Positions 1 to 9,484 are shown, counted from the stretch's first letter. The stretch: DNA of 39,214 bases from CAWEZN01 sp964498015 (GCA_964498015.1 CAZCFT010000012.1:1-39214), one strand, 5' to 3'. A program made the numbers and translations. The notes: generated from the sequence alone by a model not told the origin.

Positions 1-3
1 AAT

Positions 4-1134
4 CTACGCCGTAACCTCTTCCTTCTTCAGCACATCAAGATTCTCCACCCCCATGCAAGTACCCAAAGATATCGCCGTCTTCAGAAGAGGAGACTCAATT
101 TCAACTTTACGCACTCGTCCGGCAACTTCCGCAATCGGAACATATTTTATCTCATTCCCCTGTAGCGCAACCATATTCCCGAACTTTTTTTCCTGGGCCA
201 GATGTACTGCCGCCGTCCCGAAACGGCTGGCAAGGATTCTGTCAAATGCGGTCGGCGCGCCGCCCCTCAGAAGATGCCCAAGAATTGTCACTCTGGTTTC
301 AAGAGTCGTTATCCCTTCAATCTGAGCCGCCAATTGGTTGGAGACGCCGCCAAGCCGAACTTTATCGGGGCTGTTGGCGATTAATCTTTTGACAACCATC
401 TCACCCCCCTCAGCTTTGGCCCCTTCGCCGATAACTATGATACTGAAATTGCGCCCCTCCCTGTTTCTTGTTCTGATTTTGTCGCAGATAACTTCAATTT
501 GATAAGGAATTTCCGGTATCAAGACAATGTCGCCGCCGCTTGCCACCCCGGAAGCCAGCGCGAGCCAACCGGCATAACGTCCCATCACCTCGACGATCAT
601 CACGCGATGATGAGCCTGCGCCGTCGAGTGTATTTTATCGATCGCTTCAGTCGCGGTGGTTAAGGCGGAATCAAATCCGAAAGTCTGATCGGTGCCGAAA
701 AGGTCATTATCGATCGTCTTCGGAACGCCGATGATGCTTATCCCTTTCTTGCTCATCCCATCCGAGGCGGCCATAGTGCCGTCGCCGCCGATGGCGATAA
801 GAACATCAAGCCCCAGACGCTCGAAATTCTGCACTCCCTGAGACGAACGGTCGATATAGATATATTCGTCATTCTGCAGAACCGGAAAATTGAACGGGTC
901 GGCGCGGTTTGAAGTGCCGAGGATTGTACCGCCTTGAGTCAAAATGCCGGATACATCGGTTGAGTTCAGTTTGCGGTAACGATTTTCGATCAACCCCTCG
1001 TAACCGTCAAGGAATCCAACTACCTCCATGTTGTGATCATTGATAGCGGTTTTCACGACTGCCCGCAGGACCGCATTCAATCCCGGACAATCGCCGCCGC
1101 CGGTGAGCACTCCCAATTTCATTCTTCCAGACAT
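4..1134 (-). CDS. pfkA: 6-phosphofructokinase (group III type)
   Basis: Phosphorylates fructose 6-phosphate to fructose 1,6-bisphosphate in cytoplasmic glycolysis. The 376-residue protein has the N-terminal glycine-rich loop GGGDCPGLN (residues 12-20), GGDGT (116-120) and PKTIDND (138-144), the core phosphofructokinase signatures. The G in GGDGT (G119) is the ATP-type residue, while K139 in PKTIDND is typical of pyrophosphate-dependent and group III enzymes. This mixture is known from ATP-using group III enzymes of actinobacteria, so ATP is the more likely donor but pyrophosphate is not excluded. The ATG is preceded by GAGGA about five bases upstream. It lies 17 bases after pckA on the same strand, so the two are probably co-transcribed. 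The TAG stop is at 4-6, so the gene is complete. Confidence 0.95.
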   Translation of the reverse strand: MSGRMKLGVLTGGGDCPGLNAVLRAVVKTAINDHNMEVVGFLDGYEGLIENRYRKLNSTDVSGILTQGGTILGTSNRADPFNFPVLQNDEYIYIDRSSQGVQNFERLGLDVLIAIGGDGTMAASDGMSKKGISIIGVPKTIDNDLFGTDQTFGFDSALTTATEAIDKIHSTAQAHHRVMIVEVMGRYAGWLALASGVASGGDIVLIPEIPYQIEVICDKIRTRNREGRNFSIIVIGEGAKAEGGEMVVKRLIANSPDKVRLGGVSNQLAAQIEGITTLETRVTILGHLLRGGAPTAFDRILASRFGTAAVHLAQEKKFGNMVALQGNEIKYVPIAEVAGRVRKVEIESPLLKTAISLGTCMGVENLDVLKKEEVTA

Positions 1135-1151
1135 ATATTCCTCATTTTGAT

Positions 1152-2729
1152 TTAAGAATACTGGGGAACTTTCTTTTCCTTTTTTCCCTTCTCAAATTCA
1201 AGATAAACTTTTTCAAATGATGACGCAAGCTTTCCCGCCTCGGCGTTGTAACGAGTCGTGTCGCTCCACCCTTCAGCCGGATTCAATACCGACATCGGAA
1301 CATCCGGGCAGGTTGAGGGTATATCGAGACCAAAAATATTATCGCGCCGGTAATCTGCTTTCTTGAGAGTTCCATTGAGAATATTTCTTATGATGGCGCG
1401 GGTATAGTGAATGCTGATCCTCTTCCCCGTGCCATAAGGTCCATTTATCCAGCCGGTATTGACCAACCAGCAATTGACATTATGTCTCCTGATTTTATCG
1501 GCGAGAAGATTGGCATAAACCTGAGGCTCCAAGGCCATAAATGGAGCTCCAAAGCAAGGGCTGAATGTCGCTTTTGGTTCGGAGATGCCAATTTCAGCGC
1601 CGGCTACTTTGGCAGTGTATCCGATTAAAAAATATTTCTTTGCCATTTCCGGCGTGAGTCTCGCGACCGGTGGAAGAACGCCAAAAGCATCAGCAGTCAA
1701 GAAGATAATATTATCCGGATGCCCCCCCATGCCGTCAGCGACAATATTTTTTATATGTGTTATTGGATAAGCGGCGCGAGTATTCTCGGCCAGGGAAGCA
1801 TCGCTCAAATCGACCCGTCTCGAATCATTATCAATGGCTACATTCTCCAATATCGTCCCGAATTTTCGGGTGCATTCATAAATATCCGGCTCCCCGTCCT
1901 GAGACAGCCTGATTACTTTGGCATAGCAACCCCCCTCAAAATTAAATACGCCATCATCACTCCAGCCATGTTCGTCATCCCCAATTAGTCTTCTATCGGG
2001 ATCGGCTGACAATGTGGTTTTCCCTGTTCCGGAGAGACCAAAGAAAATGGCTGTGTCTCCCTTCTCTCCCATATTTGCTGAGCAATGCATGGAAAGGACT
2101 TCTTTCTGCGGGAGCAGATAGTTCATAATTGTAAAAACTGATTTCTTGATTTCACCGGCATAACTTGTCCCGCCGATTAGGACCATCTTCTTTTCAAAAT
2201 TGAGAATAATAAATGCCTCTGAATTGGTGCCGTCTAATTCGGGAATGGCGCTGAAATGAGGGAGATTGAAGATCGTAAACTCGGGCTGAAAATTATCCAG
2301 CTCTTTCCTGTTTGAAATTCGGATAAACATATTGCGGGCAAACATGTTATGCCATGCGGTTTCATTTATCACTCTAACCGAAAGCCGGTATTTAGGAGAA
2401 GCCCCCGCATAACAGTCCTGGACATAAAGCTGCTTTCCCTGCAGGTAAGCCATGACGCGGTAATAGAGAGCATTGAACTTTTCTCGGTCAAAGGGCTGAT
2501 TGGCCGCGCTCCACCAGATCTTCTTCTCCGATCCCGGCTCCTTGACAACAAATTTATCTTTCGGCAGACGGCCGGTATTGTGGCCGGTTCTCACAACCAG
2601 CGGGCCGAGGTGCGAAATAAGCCCCTCCCGATTGCGCATCGCCTCTTCATATAAGGCAGGCGTGGAAAGATTCCAATAAATGGTTCCGGTATTGGCCAAT
2701 CCATACATGGCAAGATTCTTCTCTGACAT
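1152..2729 (-). CDS. pckA: Phosphoenolpyruvate carboxykinase (ATP)
   Basis: Converts oxaloacetate plus ATP to phosphoenolpyruvate, the first committed step of gluconeogenesis. The protein shows the family P-loop GLSGTGKTT (about residues 231-239) followed by the metal-binding LIGDDEHGW (about 248-256). I chose the ATG at 2729, giving 525 residues, the usual family length. It has AAAGGGG about five bases upstream, and homology-like sequence (YGLANTGTIYWNLSTP) begins right after it. The open frame extends 47 codons further upstream to 2870, but that extension is Cys/Phe/Tyr-rich and does not look like the family. Its neighbours are pfkA downstream and divergent glycogen phosphorylase. Together they suggest a switch point between glycolysis, gluconeogenesis and glycogen use. 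Confidence 0.96.
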   Translation of the reverse strand: MSEKNLAMYGLANTGTIYWNLSTPALYEEAMRNREGLISHLGPLVVRTGHNTGRLPKDKFVVKEPGSEKKIWWSAANQPFDREKFNALYYRVMAYLQGKQLYVQDCYAGASPKYRLSVRVINETAWHNMFARNMFIRISNRKELDNFQPEFTIFNLPHFSAIPELDGTNSEAFIILNFEKKMVLIGGTSYAGEIKKSVFTIMNYLLPQKEVLSMHCSANMGEKGDTAIFFGLSGTGKTTLSADPDRRLIGDDEHGWSDDGVFNFEGGCYAKVIRLSQDGEPDIYECTRKFGTILENVAIDNDSRRVDLSDASLAENTRAAYPITHIKNIVADGMGGHPDNIIFLTADAFGVLPPVARLTPEMAKKYFLIGYTAKVAGAEIGISEPKATFSPCFGAPFMALEPQVYANLLADKIRRHNVNCWLVNTGWINGPYGTGKRISIHYTRAIIRNILNGTLKKADYRRDNIFGLDIPSTCPDVPMSVLNPAEGWSDTTRYNAEAGKLASSFEKVYLEFEKGKKEKKVPQYS

Positions 2730-2953
2730 CTTTTCCCCTTTCAGCATATAAAATATATAATCTATTTTCGACAAAACTTGCGAAACTATGAATATACAAC
2801 AATAAAATTGCTCAAAGGTTTTATATTGAATGTTTAACATGGAAAATATACATTCTTCAGGTTTTTGCATTTATTGACGAATTATGAATTGATGGAACTT
2901 AAATATTCTTTGTCCGATTATCAATGTGAAACCTCAGATGTGAGAGAAGTAAT
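2730..2953. other. Divergent intergenic region between pckA and glgP
   Basis: This 224-base AT-rich stretch separates two divergent starts and must hold the promoters for both genes. On the plus strand TTGACG near 2874 could be a -35 element, but no well-spaced -10 follows. On the minus strand a TATATT-like box lies close to the pckA start without a clear -35. I cannot name a regulator site here. Confidence 0.4.
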
Positions 2954-5512
2954 ATGAGTGTTAAGCAATTCCTTGTGTCTCCCAACCTGCCCGAAAGGAT
3001 TCAACGGCTTGAAGAGTTGGCCAAGAATCTATGGTTTTCGTGGAATTGGAATATCGTCAAGCTATTTATCAGAATCGATTCGGAACTTTGGGAGAAATCA
3101 TACCAGAATCCTGTCGAAATGCTCGCCTATTTGCCGCAGGCGAAATTGGAGGAAGTGGCTCAGGATGATGGTTTTCTGGCAAACCTGGACCGAGTCTATG
3201 CGGATTTCCAGGAATATCTCAAGGCCAAGCGGTGGTTCGAAAAAACTTACCCTGATAATAAAAATTCTACCATTGCCTATTTTTCCTGTGAATATGGAAT
3301 CGATACCGGCCTTCCCATTTACTCTGGAGGACTTGGCGTCCTGTCGGGCGACCATCTGAAAGCCGCCAGCGATCTCGGCATTCCCCTCGTTGCTGTAGGC
3401 CTTTTGTATAGATATGGATATTTTCGCCAGTTTCTATCAACTGATGGCTGGCAACAGGAACGGTATGAAGAAAATGACTGGTATCATATGCCGGTCACTC
3501 TCGAAAAAGACGAAAAAGGAAATCCGATAAAAATAGTTGTCGACTTTTCGGGAACGCCAGTCTATGTGCAAATTTGGAAGGTGATGGTCGGCGTAACTCC
3601 GCTATATCTTCTTGATACAAATATACCGGATAATTCCAGCAAATATCGGGAAATCACCTCAGTGCTTTACAGCGGCGACAAAGATACCCGCCTGAGGCAG
3701 GAGATTCTTCTTGGAATCGGAGGCGTCAAGGCATTGAAGGCGCTTGGGATTAATCCCATGGTATATCATATGAATGAAGGACATTCCATGTTCCTTCTCA
3801 TGGAGCGACTTCGTACACTTATTGTAAGTGACAAATTGACACTGCAGGAGGCTCTCCAAGTAGTCTGGCCAACTACAGTTTTTACTTCACATACGCCCGT
3901 CCCGGCCGGAAATGAAACCTTCGACCCCAAATTGATGGAACGCTACCTGAAGACTTTCGTCGAGAGCCTCGGAATGAAATGGGAACAGTTCCTCTCATTG
4001 GGAAGAGTAATTCCCGCGGATGAGAATGAGCCATTCTGCATGACAGTAGCCGCTCTAAAACTATCGGCGTTTAATAATGGCGTCTCAAAATTGCATGGGC
4101 AGGTGACTCGAGAAATGTGGCATAATATTTGGCCGGGTCTTCCATCCGAGGAGGTGCCGATCAAATCGATTACTAATGGCGTCCATCTGCATTCCTGGCT
4201 GAGTCATGATATGACTGACCTATTTGACACCTATTTCGGTCCAAAATTCACCAAGCAGTCGGCCACTTTTGATAACTGGGAGATGATCCAAAAGATACCG
4301 GATGCAGAATTATGGCGTGTTCACCAAAGGCGGCGTGAGAGGTTGGTTTTCTTTGCGCGCAAGCGTCTCAGAGCGCAACTTGGCAGGCGCGGAGCATCAT
4401 CGCTTGATGTCAAAATGGCCGAAGAGGTTCTTGACCCGCAGATTCTGACTATCGGGTTTGCGAGAAGGTTTTCGACCTACAAACGGGCTTTTCTGCTTTT
4501 CAGAGATATTGCCCGCCTGAAAAAAATCCTCGGCAATTCAGAGATGCCGGTACAAATAATTCTGGCCGGAAAAGCTCATCCTCTTGACAATCCCGGCAAA
4601 GAGATTATTAAGCATATTCTGCAAATTGCGGGGGTGGAGGATTTCCACAAAAGAGTAGTTTTCCTCGAAGATTATGATATTAATGTCGCCCGATATCTGG
4701 TTCAGGGAGTCGATATATGGCTTAATAATCCGCGAAGACCTCAGGAGGCTTCAGGCACGAGCGGCATGAAGGCCGCCATAAATGGCGCCATTAATGTCTC
4801 TATACTTGACGGTTGGTGGTGCGAAGGATTTACTCCTGAGACCGGTTTCAAGATTGGAAACGGCGAAGATTACGATAACTCGGAATATCAAGACAGTCTC
4901 GAGGGTCAATTTCTTTATGACATTCTGGAGAGGGAGGTTGCTCCTCTGTTCTACAAACGGAATGGCGCCGATATTCCGTACAAGTGGGTCAGAATGATGA
5001 AAAATTCCATCGCCATGGCAGGAAGAGATTTCAGTTCGCACAGGATGGTGAAGGATTACTCCAATATGGCTTATGTTCCCGCTATGAATGCTTATAATAA
5101 ATTCACTGCCAACTCATTTAGCGTTGCCAAAGATACGGCTCGGTGGCAGACCGAGATGTCGGCAAAATGGGAGCAAACTTCGATCAATAGTGTTGAAACA
5201 CCCACCCTCGAACCAAAAGTCGGGGACAGAATTCCGGTCACTATGAAAGTATCACTTGGCGATATTGGACCCGAAAATGTCAATATCGAAGTAATCGCCG
5301 GGAATATGAACTCTCTGGAACAAATGAGCAATTATGATTCGGTGACCGCGACAAAAGTTGATAGCGATATTTCGCTTGGGCGCGGACAGCATCTTTATAA
5401 AGCTGAAGTGATCTGCAAAGAATCGGGGCGATTTGGCATTAAGGCTCGCATCATGCCGCGCAATGATAATCTAATTCATAACCGAATTCCAAAATTGATC
5501 CGATGGTGGTAA
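2954..5512 (+). CDS. glgP: Alpha-glucan (glycogen) phosphorylase
   Basis: Cytoplasmic pyridoxal-phosphate enzyme that releases glucose 1-phosphate from glycogen or maltodextrin. At 852 residues it matches the short alpha-glucan phosphorylase family (TIGR02094 type). The N-terminal ~110 residues (VSPNLPERIQRLEELAKNLW) look like the DUF3417 domain that caps this family. The catalytic part includes YGIDTGLPIYSGGLGVLSGDHLKAASDLG and the PLP-lysine motif EASGTSGMKAAINGA with the lysine at about residue 606. The last ~100 residues (from about VGDRIPVTMKVSLGD) look like a beta-rich C-terminal tail typical of the group. GAGAGAAG lies just upstream of the ATG. It is transcribed away from pckA/pfkA, and its product feeds the same hexose-phosphate pool after phosphoglucomutase. 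Confidence 0.95.
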   Translation: MSVKQFLVSPNLPERIQRLEELAKNLWFSWNWNIVKLFIRIDSELWEKSYQNPVEMLAYLPQAKLEEVAQDDGFLANLDRVYADFQEYLKAKRWFEKTYPDNKNSTIAYFSCEYGIDTGLPIYSGGLGVLSGDHLKAASDLGIPLVAVGLLYRYGYFRQFLSTDGWQQERYEENDWYHMPVTLEKDEKGNPIKIVVDFSGTPVYVQIWKVMVGVTPLYLLDTNIPDNSSKYREITSVLYSGDKDTRLRQEILLGIGGVKALKALGINPMVYHMNEGHSMFLLMERLRTLIVSDKLTLQEALQVVWPTTVFTSHTPVPAGNETFDPKLMERYLKTFVESLGMKWEQFLSLGRVIPADENEPFCMTVAALKLSAFNNGVSKLHGQVTREMWHNIWPGLPSEEVPIKSITNGVHLHSWLSHDMTDLFDTYFGPKFTKQSATFDNWEMIQKIPDAELWRVHQRRRERLVFFARKRLRAQLGRRGASSLDVKMAEEVLDPQILTIGFARRFSTYKRAFLLFRDIARLKKILGNSEMPVQIILAGKAHPLDNPGKEIIKHILQIAGVEDFHKRVVFLEDYDINVARYLVQGVDIWLNNPRRPQEASGTSGMKAAINGAINVSILDGWWCEGFTPETGFKIGNGEDYDNSEYQDSLEGQFLYDILEREVAPLFYKRNGADIPYKWVRMMKNSIAMAGRDFSSHRMVKDYSNMAYVPAMNAYNKFTANSFSVAKDTARWQTEMSAKWEQTSINSVETPTLEPKVGDRIPVTMKVSLGDIGPENVNIEVIAGNMNSLEQMSNYDSVTATKVDSDISLGRGQHLYKAEVICKESGRFGIKARIMPRNDNLIHNRIPKLIRWW

Positions 5513-5547
5513 GATAATCTCGTTTCCCCCGCTCTTCGCGCAAATTA

Positions 5548-5573
5548 TAGGGGTTTGATTCATCAAACCCCTA
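5548..5573 (+). terminator. Hairpin downstream of glgP
   Basis: A perfect 11-bp inverted repeat, TAGGGGTTTGA / TCAAACCCCTA, with a TTCA loop lies 35 bases after the glgP stop. There is no T-tract after it, so it could act as an intrinsic terminator only weakly, or it may be a processing or mRNA-stabilising hairpin. Confidence 0.5.
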
Positions 5574-5647
5574 ATATGGTTCATAGACTAACATCCCTGC
5601 AAATCGCTAAGGCAATTTGATAATATCCCATTCGCCTGATTCATTTC

Positions 5648-5677
5648 TTGACAAATTTCTCTTAATTCGATTATTTA
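5648..5677 (+). promoter_or_regulatory. Possible promoter for the M16 pair
   Basis: A consensus -35 box TTGACA (5648-5653) is followed after 18 bases by TATTTA (5672-5677), a weak -10. It lies about 150 bases upstream of the M16 start. The assignment rests on box similarity only. Confidence 0.35.
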
Positions 5678-5753
5678 GCCGCATATGAAAGTGAGAAAAA
5701 TTTTATTGCCGCTCCAAATGCTGAAACAGGCCGGCCATATTTTCGTAACTTTT

Positions 5754-5774
5754 GGTAAATCCGGCTATTGACGG
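5754..5774 (+). repeat. Dispersed intergenic motif, copy 1
   Basis: GGTAAATCCGGC followed by TATTGACGG. It matches the minus-strand copy at 27994-28014 at 19 of 21 positions. Other, more eroded copies are at 9520-9552, 22047-22060, 27066-27080 and 29882-29902. Confidence 0.6.
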
Positions 5775-5825
5775 AAAAGAAAAATCAAGAAGATAAAATA
5801 ATAGATAGGATTCAGGAGGAGTCTG

Positions 5826-7328
5826 ATGAATCGCAAGTTACCGCGAATGGAATTAATGGTTGTTCTATTCCTGATTATAGTTTCAGCGGCTCAGGCCTTC
5901 GATTTCTCGCAGGTCGAAAAGAAAGTCAAAGAATATGATCTCGACAATGGACTAAAGGTTTTGGTTCTGCCTCGCCTTGACGCCCCGGTCGTCTCTTTTG
6001 CGACCATCGCCAATGTCGGCGGCGTTGATGACCCCAAAGGAGCGAACGGAATCGCCCATATGTTTGAGCATATGGCCTTTAAGGGGACCAAAGATATCGG
6101 CACCAGCGACTTCAAGAAGGAATCAAAATGGATGACCGAGGAAGATAAAATATATGATCTAATCAATGCTGAAAAGGAAAGAGGACTTCGCGCCGATTCA
6201 GCGAGATTGGCCGGGCTTAATCAACAACTTCAATCCGCCAGCGATTCGGCAAGCCAATATGTCAAGGTCAATGAATTCGGCGAAATTTTTAGTCGGGAAG
6301 GCGGTAACGGTCTAAATGCTGGAACCAGCTACGATTTTACTATTTATCATATCAGTTTTCCGGCCAATCGTTTGGAATTATGGATGGCCATGGAATCCGA
6401 TAGATTTTTGAACCCGGTCTTAAGAGAATTCTATAAGGAAAAACAGGTAATCGCCGAGGAGCGGCGCATGTCGCGCGAATCCTCACCCCAGGGGAAGCTT
6501 CAGGAGCAGTTCATTGCCGCCGCTTTTATAGCTCACCCCTATCACAGTTCTCTTATTGGCCCGATGTCCGACATCCAGGATTTCAGCCGCGAAGCGGCCC
6601 TTGCGTTTTTCAAGAAATATTATGTCCCCAGCAATATGATTATCGCCATTGTCGGGGATGTTAATCCGGATGAAGTATATTCTCTGGCTAAAAAATACTT
6701 TGGCCGTCTTCCCGCGGCTCCAAAGCCCGAGGCGATTTTGACAGTCGAACCTCCCCAGCAATCCGAAAGAAGAATCACGCTGAAGGAAAAATCCCAGCCC
6801 CTGTTGCTCTACGGTTTCCATATACCTGAAGAAAATCATCCGGACAAGCCTGCCCTTGACGCCTTGGCGGACTATCTCGGCCAAGGGAGGACTTCGTTAC
6901 TGTATAAGAGTCTTGTAAAAGATAAGAAAATCGCCGTCCAAACGATGGCATTCGCCGGTTTTCCCGGAAACAAATACCCGTCTCTTTTCGGCATCGTGGC
7001 GGTTCCTTCAAAAGATCACACCAATGCTGAAAACGAAGCCGAAATAAGAACTCAAATCGAGAAAGTAAAAACAGAGCTTGTGTCTGAAGAGGATGTAAGA
7101 AAAATCAAAGCCCGCGCAAAAGCTAATCTGATAAACGGCCTGACTTCCAACGAAGGCTTGGCCTTCCAGCTTGCTATTGCCTCGGTTGTAACGGGCGATT
7201 GGCACAGAGTATTCCATGATTTGGAGAGAATCGATGCGGTCACTGCCGAAGATATCAAGCGAGTGGCAAATGAATACTTGAATCTGGATGGCTGTACAAT
7301 TGCCATGCTTGAATCAATTGATAAGTGA
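5826..7328 (+). CDS. Exported M16B zinc peptidase, catalytic (alpha) subunit
   Basis: A 500-residue insulinase-family metallopeptidase. It begins with a signal peptide (hydrophobic stretch about residues 9-22, cleavage likely after AQA at 24), so it acts outside the cytoplasm. The zinc motif HxxEH is H78-M-F-E81-H82 in GIAHMFEHMAFKGT. The third ligand is probably one of the two glutamates in VIAEERR (211-212). Between motif and ligand there is an unusually long charged insertion (about residues 91-155, rich in Lys/Glu/Ser). It lacks the clear R...Y substrate pair seen in the next gene, which fits a heterodimer in which each subunit supplies one half of the site. AGGAGG lies seven bases before the ATG. 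It overlaps or nearly abuts the next gene, so the two are certainly co-transcribed. Confidence 0.9.
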   Translation: MNRKLPRMELMVVLFLIIVSAAQAFDFSQVEKKVKEYDLDNGLKVLVLPRLDAPVVSFATIANVGGVDDPKGANGIAHMFEHMAFKGTKDIGTSDFKKESKWMTEEDKIYDLINAEKERGLRADSARLAGLNQQLQSASDSASQYVKVNEFGEIFSREGGNGLNAGTSYDFTIYHISFPANRLELWMAMESDRFLNPVLREFYKEKQVIAEERRMSRESSPQGKLQEQFIAAAFIAHPYHSSLIGPMSDIQDFSREAALAFFKKYYVPSNMIIAIVGDVNPDEVYSLAKKYFGRLPAAPKPEAILTVEPPQQSERRITLKEKSQPLLLYGFHIPEENHPDKPALDALADYLGQGRTSLLYKSLVKDKKIAVQTMAFAGFPGNKYPSLFGIVAVPSKDHTNAENEAEIRTQIEKVKTELVSEEDVRKIKARAKANLINGLTSNEGLAFQLAIASVVTGDWHRVFHDLERIDAVTAEDIKRVANEYLNLDGCTIAMLESIDK

Positions 7329-7345
7329 ATGGAGAGGGTATTCAA

Positions 7346-9484
7346 ATGTATAGAAAAATAACGCTCTGCGCGACGCTTCTTATATGCGTCGTTCTATTCC
7401 CGATGATCATATTCTCGTCCGAGCGGGCGATCGACAAACTAAAATTTCCTCCCTTAAATAAACAGGAAATGCCCAAGATAGACAAGATTACTTTCGATAA
7501 CGGCCTTACTCTTTACGTCATGGAAGACCATGAATTGCCGATTGTAAATGCCGTGGCGAGATTAGCGGCGGGTGAGTATTTATCGCCTGAAGACGAAGTT
7601 GGCCTCGCGGCCATAGCCGGAGAAGTAATGCGGACAGGTGGAACCGCAAAAATGAAGGGTGATGACATCGATGCCGCCCTCGAAGCTATCGGCGCCTCGA
7701 TAGAAGTCAGCTTTGGCAATACCAGCGGCTCTGCCAGAATGAATATACTGGCTGATTATGTTGATACAGGACTTGTTCTCCTCGCTGATATCCTTCGCAA
7801 CCCGGTATTTGACCAGGACAAAATTGACCTCGAAAAGACCTCCCAACGTTCCGACATTTCGCGCCGAAATGACGAGGCGATGAGTATTTGCGTCCGAGAA
7901 TTCCGAAAAATCATTTACGGTCAAAAATCCCCATTTGCTCGCCATGCAGAATATGCCTCGATTGATAAGATAACACGGAATGACCTGATTGATTTCCATA
8001 AAAAATATGTCACTCCTGAAAATGTGATGCTGGCCGTCTGGGGTGATTTTAACAAAGACGAGATTATCGGTAAGATCAAGAAACTATTCGGGGATTGGAC
8101 AAAAGGCTCAGGCAGAGTCCCCAAATTGCCCGATGTCACTTATGATTTCAAACCGGGTGTTCATTATATCCAGAAGGACAATATCAACCAGACCAAAATT
8201 ATGATCGGTCACATTGGTGGATTGCTGGGCGATCCCGATTATTTTGCCATGGTCGTAATGAATAATATTCTCGGCGGGCTTTTCGGAAGCCGGCTGTTTA
8301 ATGAAGTCCGCAGTCGGCAAGGTCTGGCTTACGCGGTCGGCGGCAGTTATAATTCAAATATCGCCTTCCCGGGAATATATTACAACTACTGTTTCACCAA
8401 GTCGGAGACCACTGTTAAAGCTACTAATAGCATTATCGAAGAAATAAAAAAGATGCAGACGGTTCCGCCAACCGATGAAGAAATGAGACTCGGCAAAGAT
8501 GGCTACCTCAATTCTTTCGTCTTCAATTTTGAAGACAAGGGAGATATTATTACCCGGATGATGGAATATGATTACTTTGGTTTCCCCCAGGATTTCCTCT
8601 ATAAGGTCAAGGACAATATTGAAAAAGTGACGGCTCAGGATGTAACCGCCGTCGCCAAGAAACGTCTGCATCCCGATGCTTTACAGATTGTAATTGTCGG
8701 GAAAGGCTCTGACTTCGATTCCCCTCTTTCGACTTTGGGGAAGGTCGACACTATTGACGTTACCATTCCCAGTGGTGAAACTAAGCCAGCATCGACCGCC
8801 TCCCCTGAAGCGACCGCCAAGGGGATGGAACTGCTGAAATTGGCGGCAACCGCAATCGGCGGAAAAGAAAAACTGTCCGAGGTAAATGCCTTGCAGAGCA
8901 ATGGTACGTTGACAGTGGTGACGCCTGGCGGAGAATTCGCCATTCAAGCGACCACTACTTTTGTCCTGCCGGATAAAAGCAAAGATATTATTGTCACTCC
9001 AATGGGCGAAATGATACAAGTCACCGAGGCCGACAAAGGATGGGCCAAGCAGGGCGCAAATTTGGTCCCCGCCACCGAAGAACAGCTGAAAGAATCCAAG
9101 AAGGAATACTTCAGAAATACCATTCTTGCTTTGAAAATCGCCGATAATCCGAATTACACGGCAAATTTTGTGGCCTCGGATCAACTGGGCGGCAAACCGG
9201 TCAATATTATTCAACTTGTATCCGATGATGGCGCGATTTCCTTCAAAATGGCGCTTGATTCCCAAACCAATCTGCCCGCAGGAAAATATTATTTCGGACA
9301 GACCATGGCCGGACCAGCCAACCTTGTTGAGATATACTCCGACTATCGGGACATAAACGGAATTCAGATACCTTTCCAGGTCAGATATGAGTCAGATGGA
9401 AAAAAAGTTATGGAAATGGTTGTTTCAGAATATCAGATCAATCCCCAAATCCCCGAAGGATTTTTTGAAATGCCAAAACAATAG
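7346..9484 (+). CDS. Exported M16B peptidase beta-type subunit fused to a LolA-like domain
   Basis: A 712-residue partner of the preceding peptidase. Residues ~1-25 are a signal peptide. Residues ~45-470 are two M16 domains, but the HxxEH position reads LAAIAGEVMRTGG, so it binds no zinc. It keeps the beta-subunit R...Y region (SRLFNEVRSRQGLAYAVGGSY). From about residue 490 a separate beta-rich domain follows (GMELLKLAATAIGGKEKL ... GFFEMPKQ) that resembles the LolA/outer-membrane lipoprotein-sorting fold. The function of that fusion is unknown; it may hold a lipid or peptide or anchor the complex. I chose the ATG at 7346 because GGAGAGGG lies seven bases upstream. A GTG at 7325 overlapping the previous stop (GTGA) would add seven residues. 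Confidence 0.85.
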   Translation: MYRKITLCATLLICVVLFPMIIFSSERAIDKLKFPPLNKQEMPKIDKITFDNGLTLYVMEDHELPIVNAVARLAAGEYLSPEDEVGLAAIAGEVMRTGGTAKMKGDDIDAALEAIGASIEVSFGNTSGSARMNILADYVDTGLVLLADILRNPVFDQDKIDLEKTSQRSDISRRNDEAMSICVREFRKIIYGQKSPFARHAEYASIDKITRNDLIDFHKKYVTPENVMLAVWGDFNKDEIIGKIKKLFGDWTKGSGRVPKLPDVTYDFKPGVHYIQKDNINQTKIMIGHIGGLLGDPDYFAMVVMNNILGGLFGSRLFNEVRSRQGLAYAVGGSYNSNIAFPGIYYNYCFTKSETTVKATNSIIEEIKKMQTVPPTDEEMRLGKDGYLNSFVFNFEDKGDIITRMMEYDYFGFPQDFLYKVKDNIEKVTAQDVTAVAKKRLHPDALQIVIVGKGSDFDSPLSTLGKVDTIDVTIPSGETKPASTASPEATAKGMELLKLAATAIGGKEKLSEVNALQSNGTLTVVTPGGEFAIQATTTFVLPDKSKDIIVTPMGEMIQVTEADKGWAKQGANLVPATEEQLKESKKEYFRNTILALKIADNPNYTANFVASDQLGGKPVNIIQLVSDDGAISFKMALDSQTNLPAGKYYFGQTMAGPANLVEIYSDYRDINGIQIPFQVRYESDGKKVMEMVVSEYQINPQIPEGFFEMPKQ

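Larger units (their letters stand above)
5513..5825. other. Intergenic region with hairpin, repeat motif and promoter-like boxes
   Basis: This 313-base gap holds a strong hairpin at 5548-5573, a TTGACA box at 5648 with a weak -10, and one copy of the dispersed GGTAAATCCGG motif at 5754-5774. A clear Shine-Dalgarno (AGGAGG) for the next gene ends the gap. No coding sequence is apparent. Confidence 0.7.

Noticed and set aside
2730..2870. Extended N-terminus of PEP carboxykinase
   Set aside because: The extra 47 codons are AT-rich, not family-like, and a proper ribosome site precedes the ATG at 2729.
8681..9265. Antisense open frame of 194 codons opposite the M16 beta subunit
   Set aside because: Low-complexity shadow of a well-supported gene with no family features or ribosome site.
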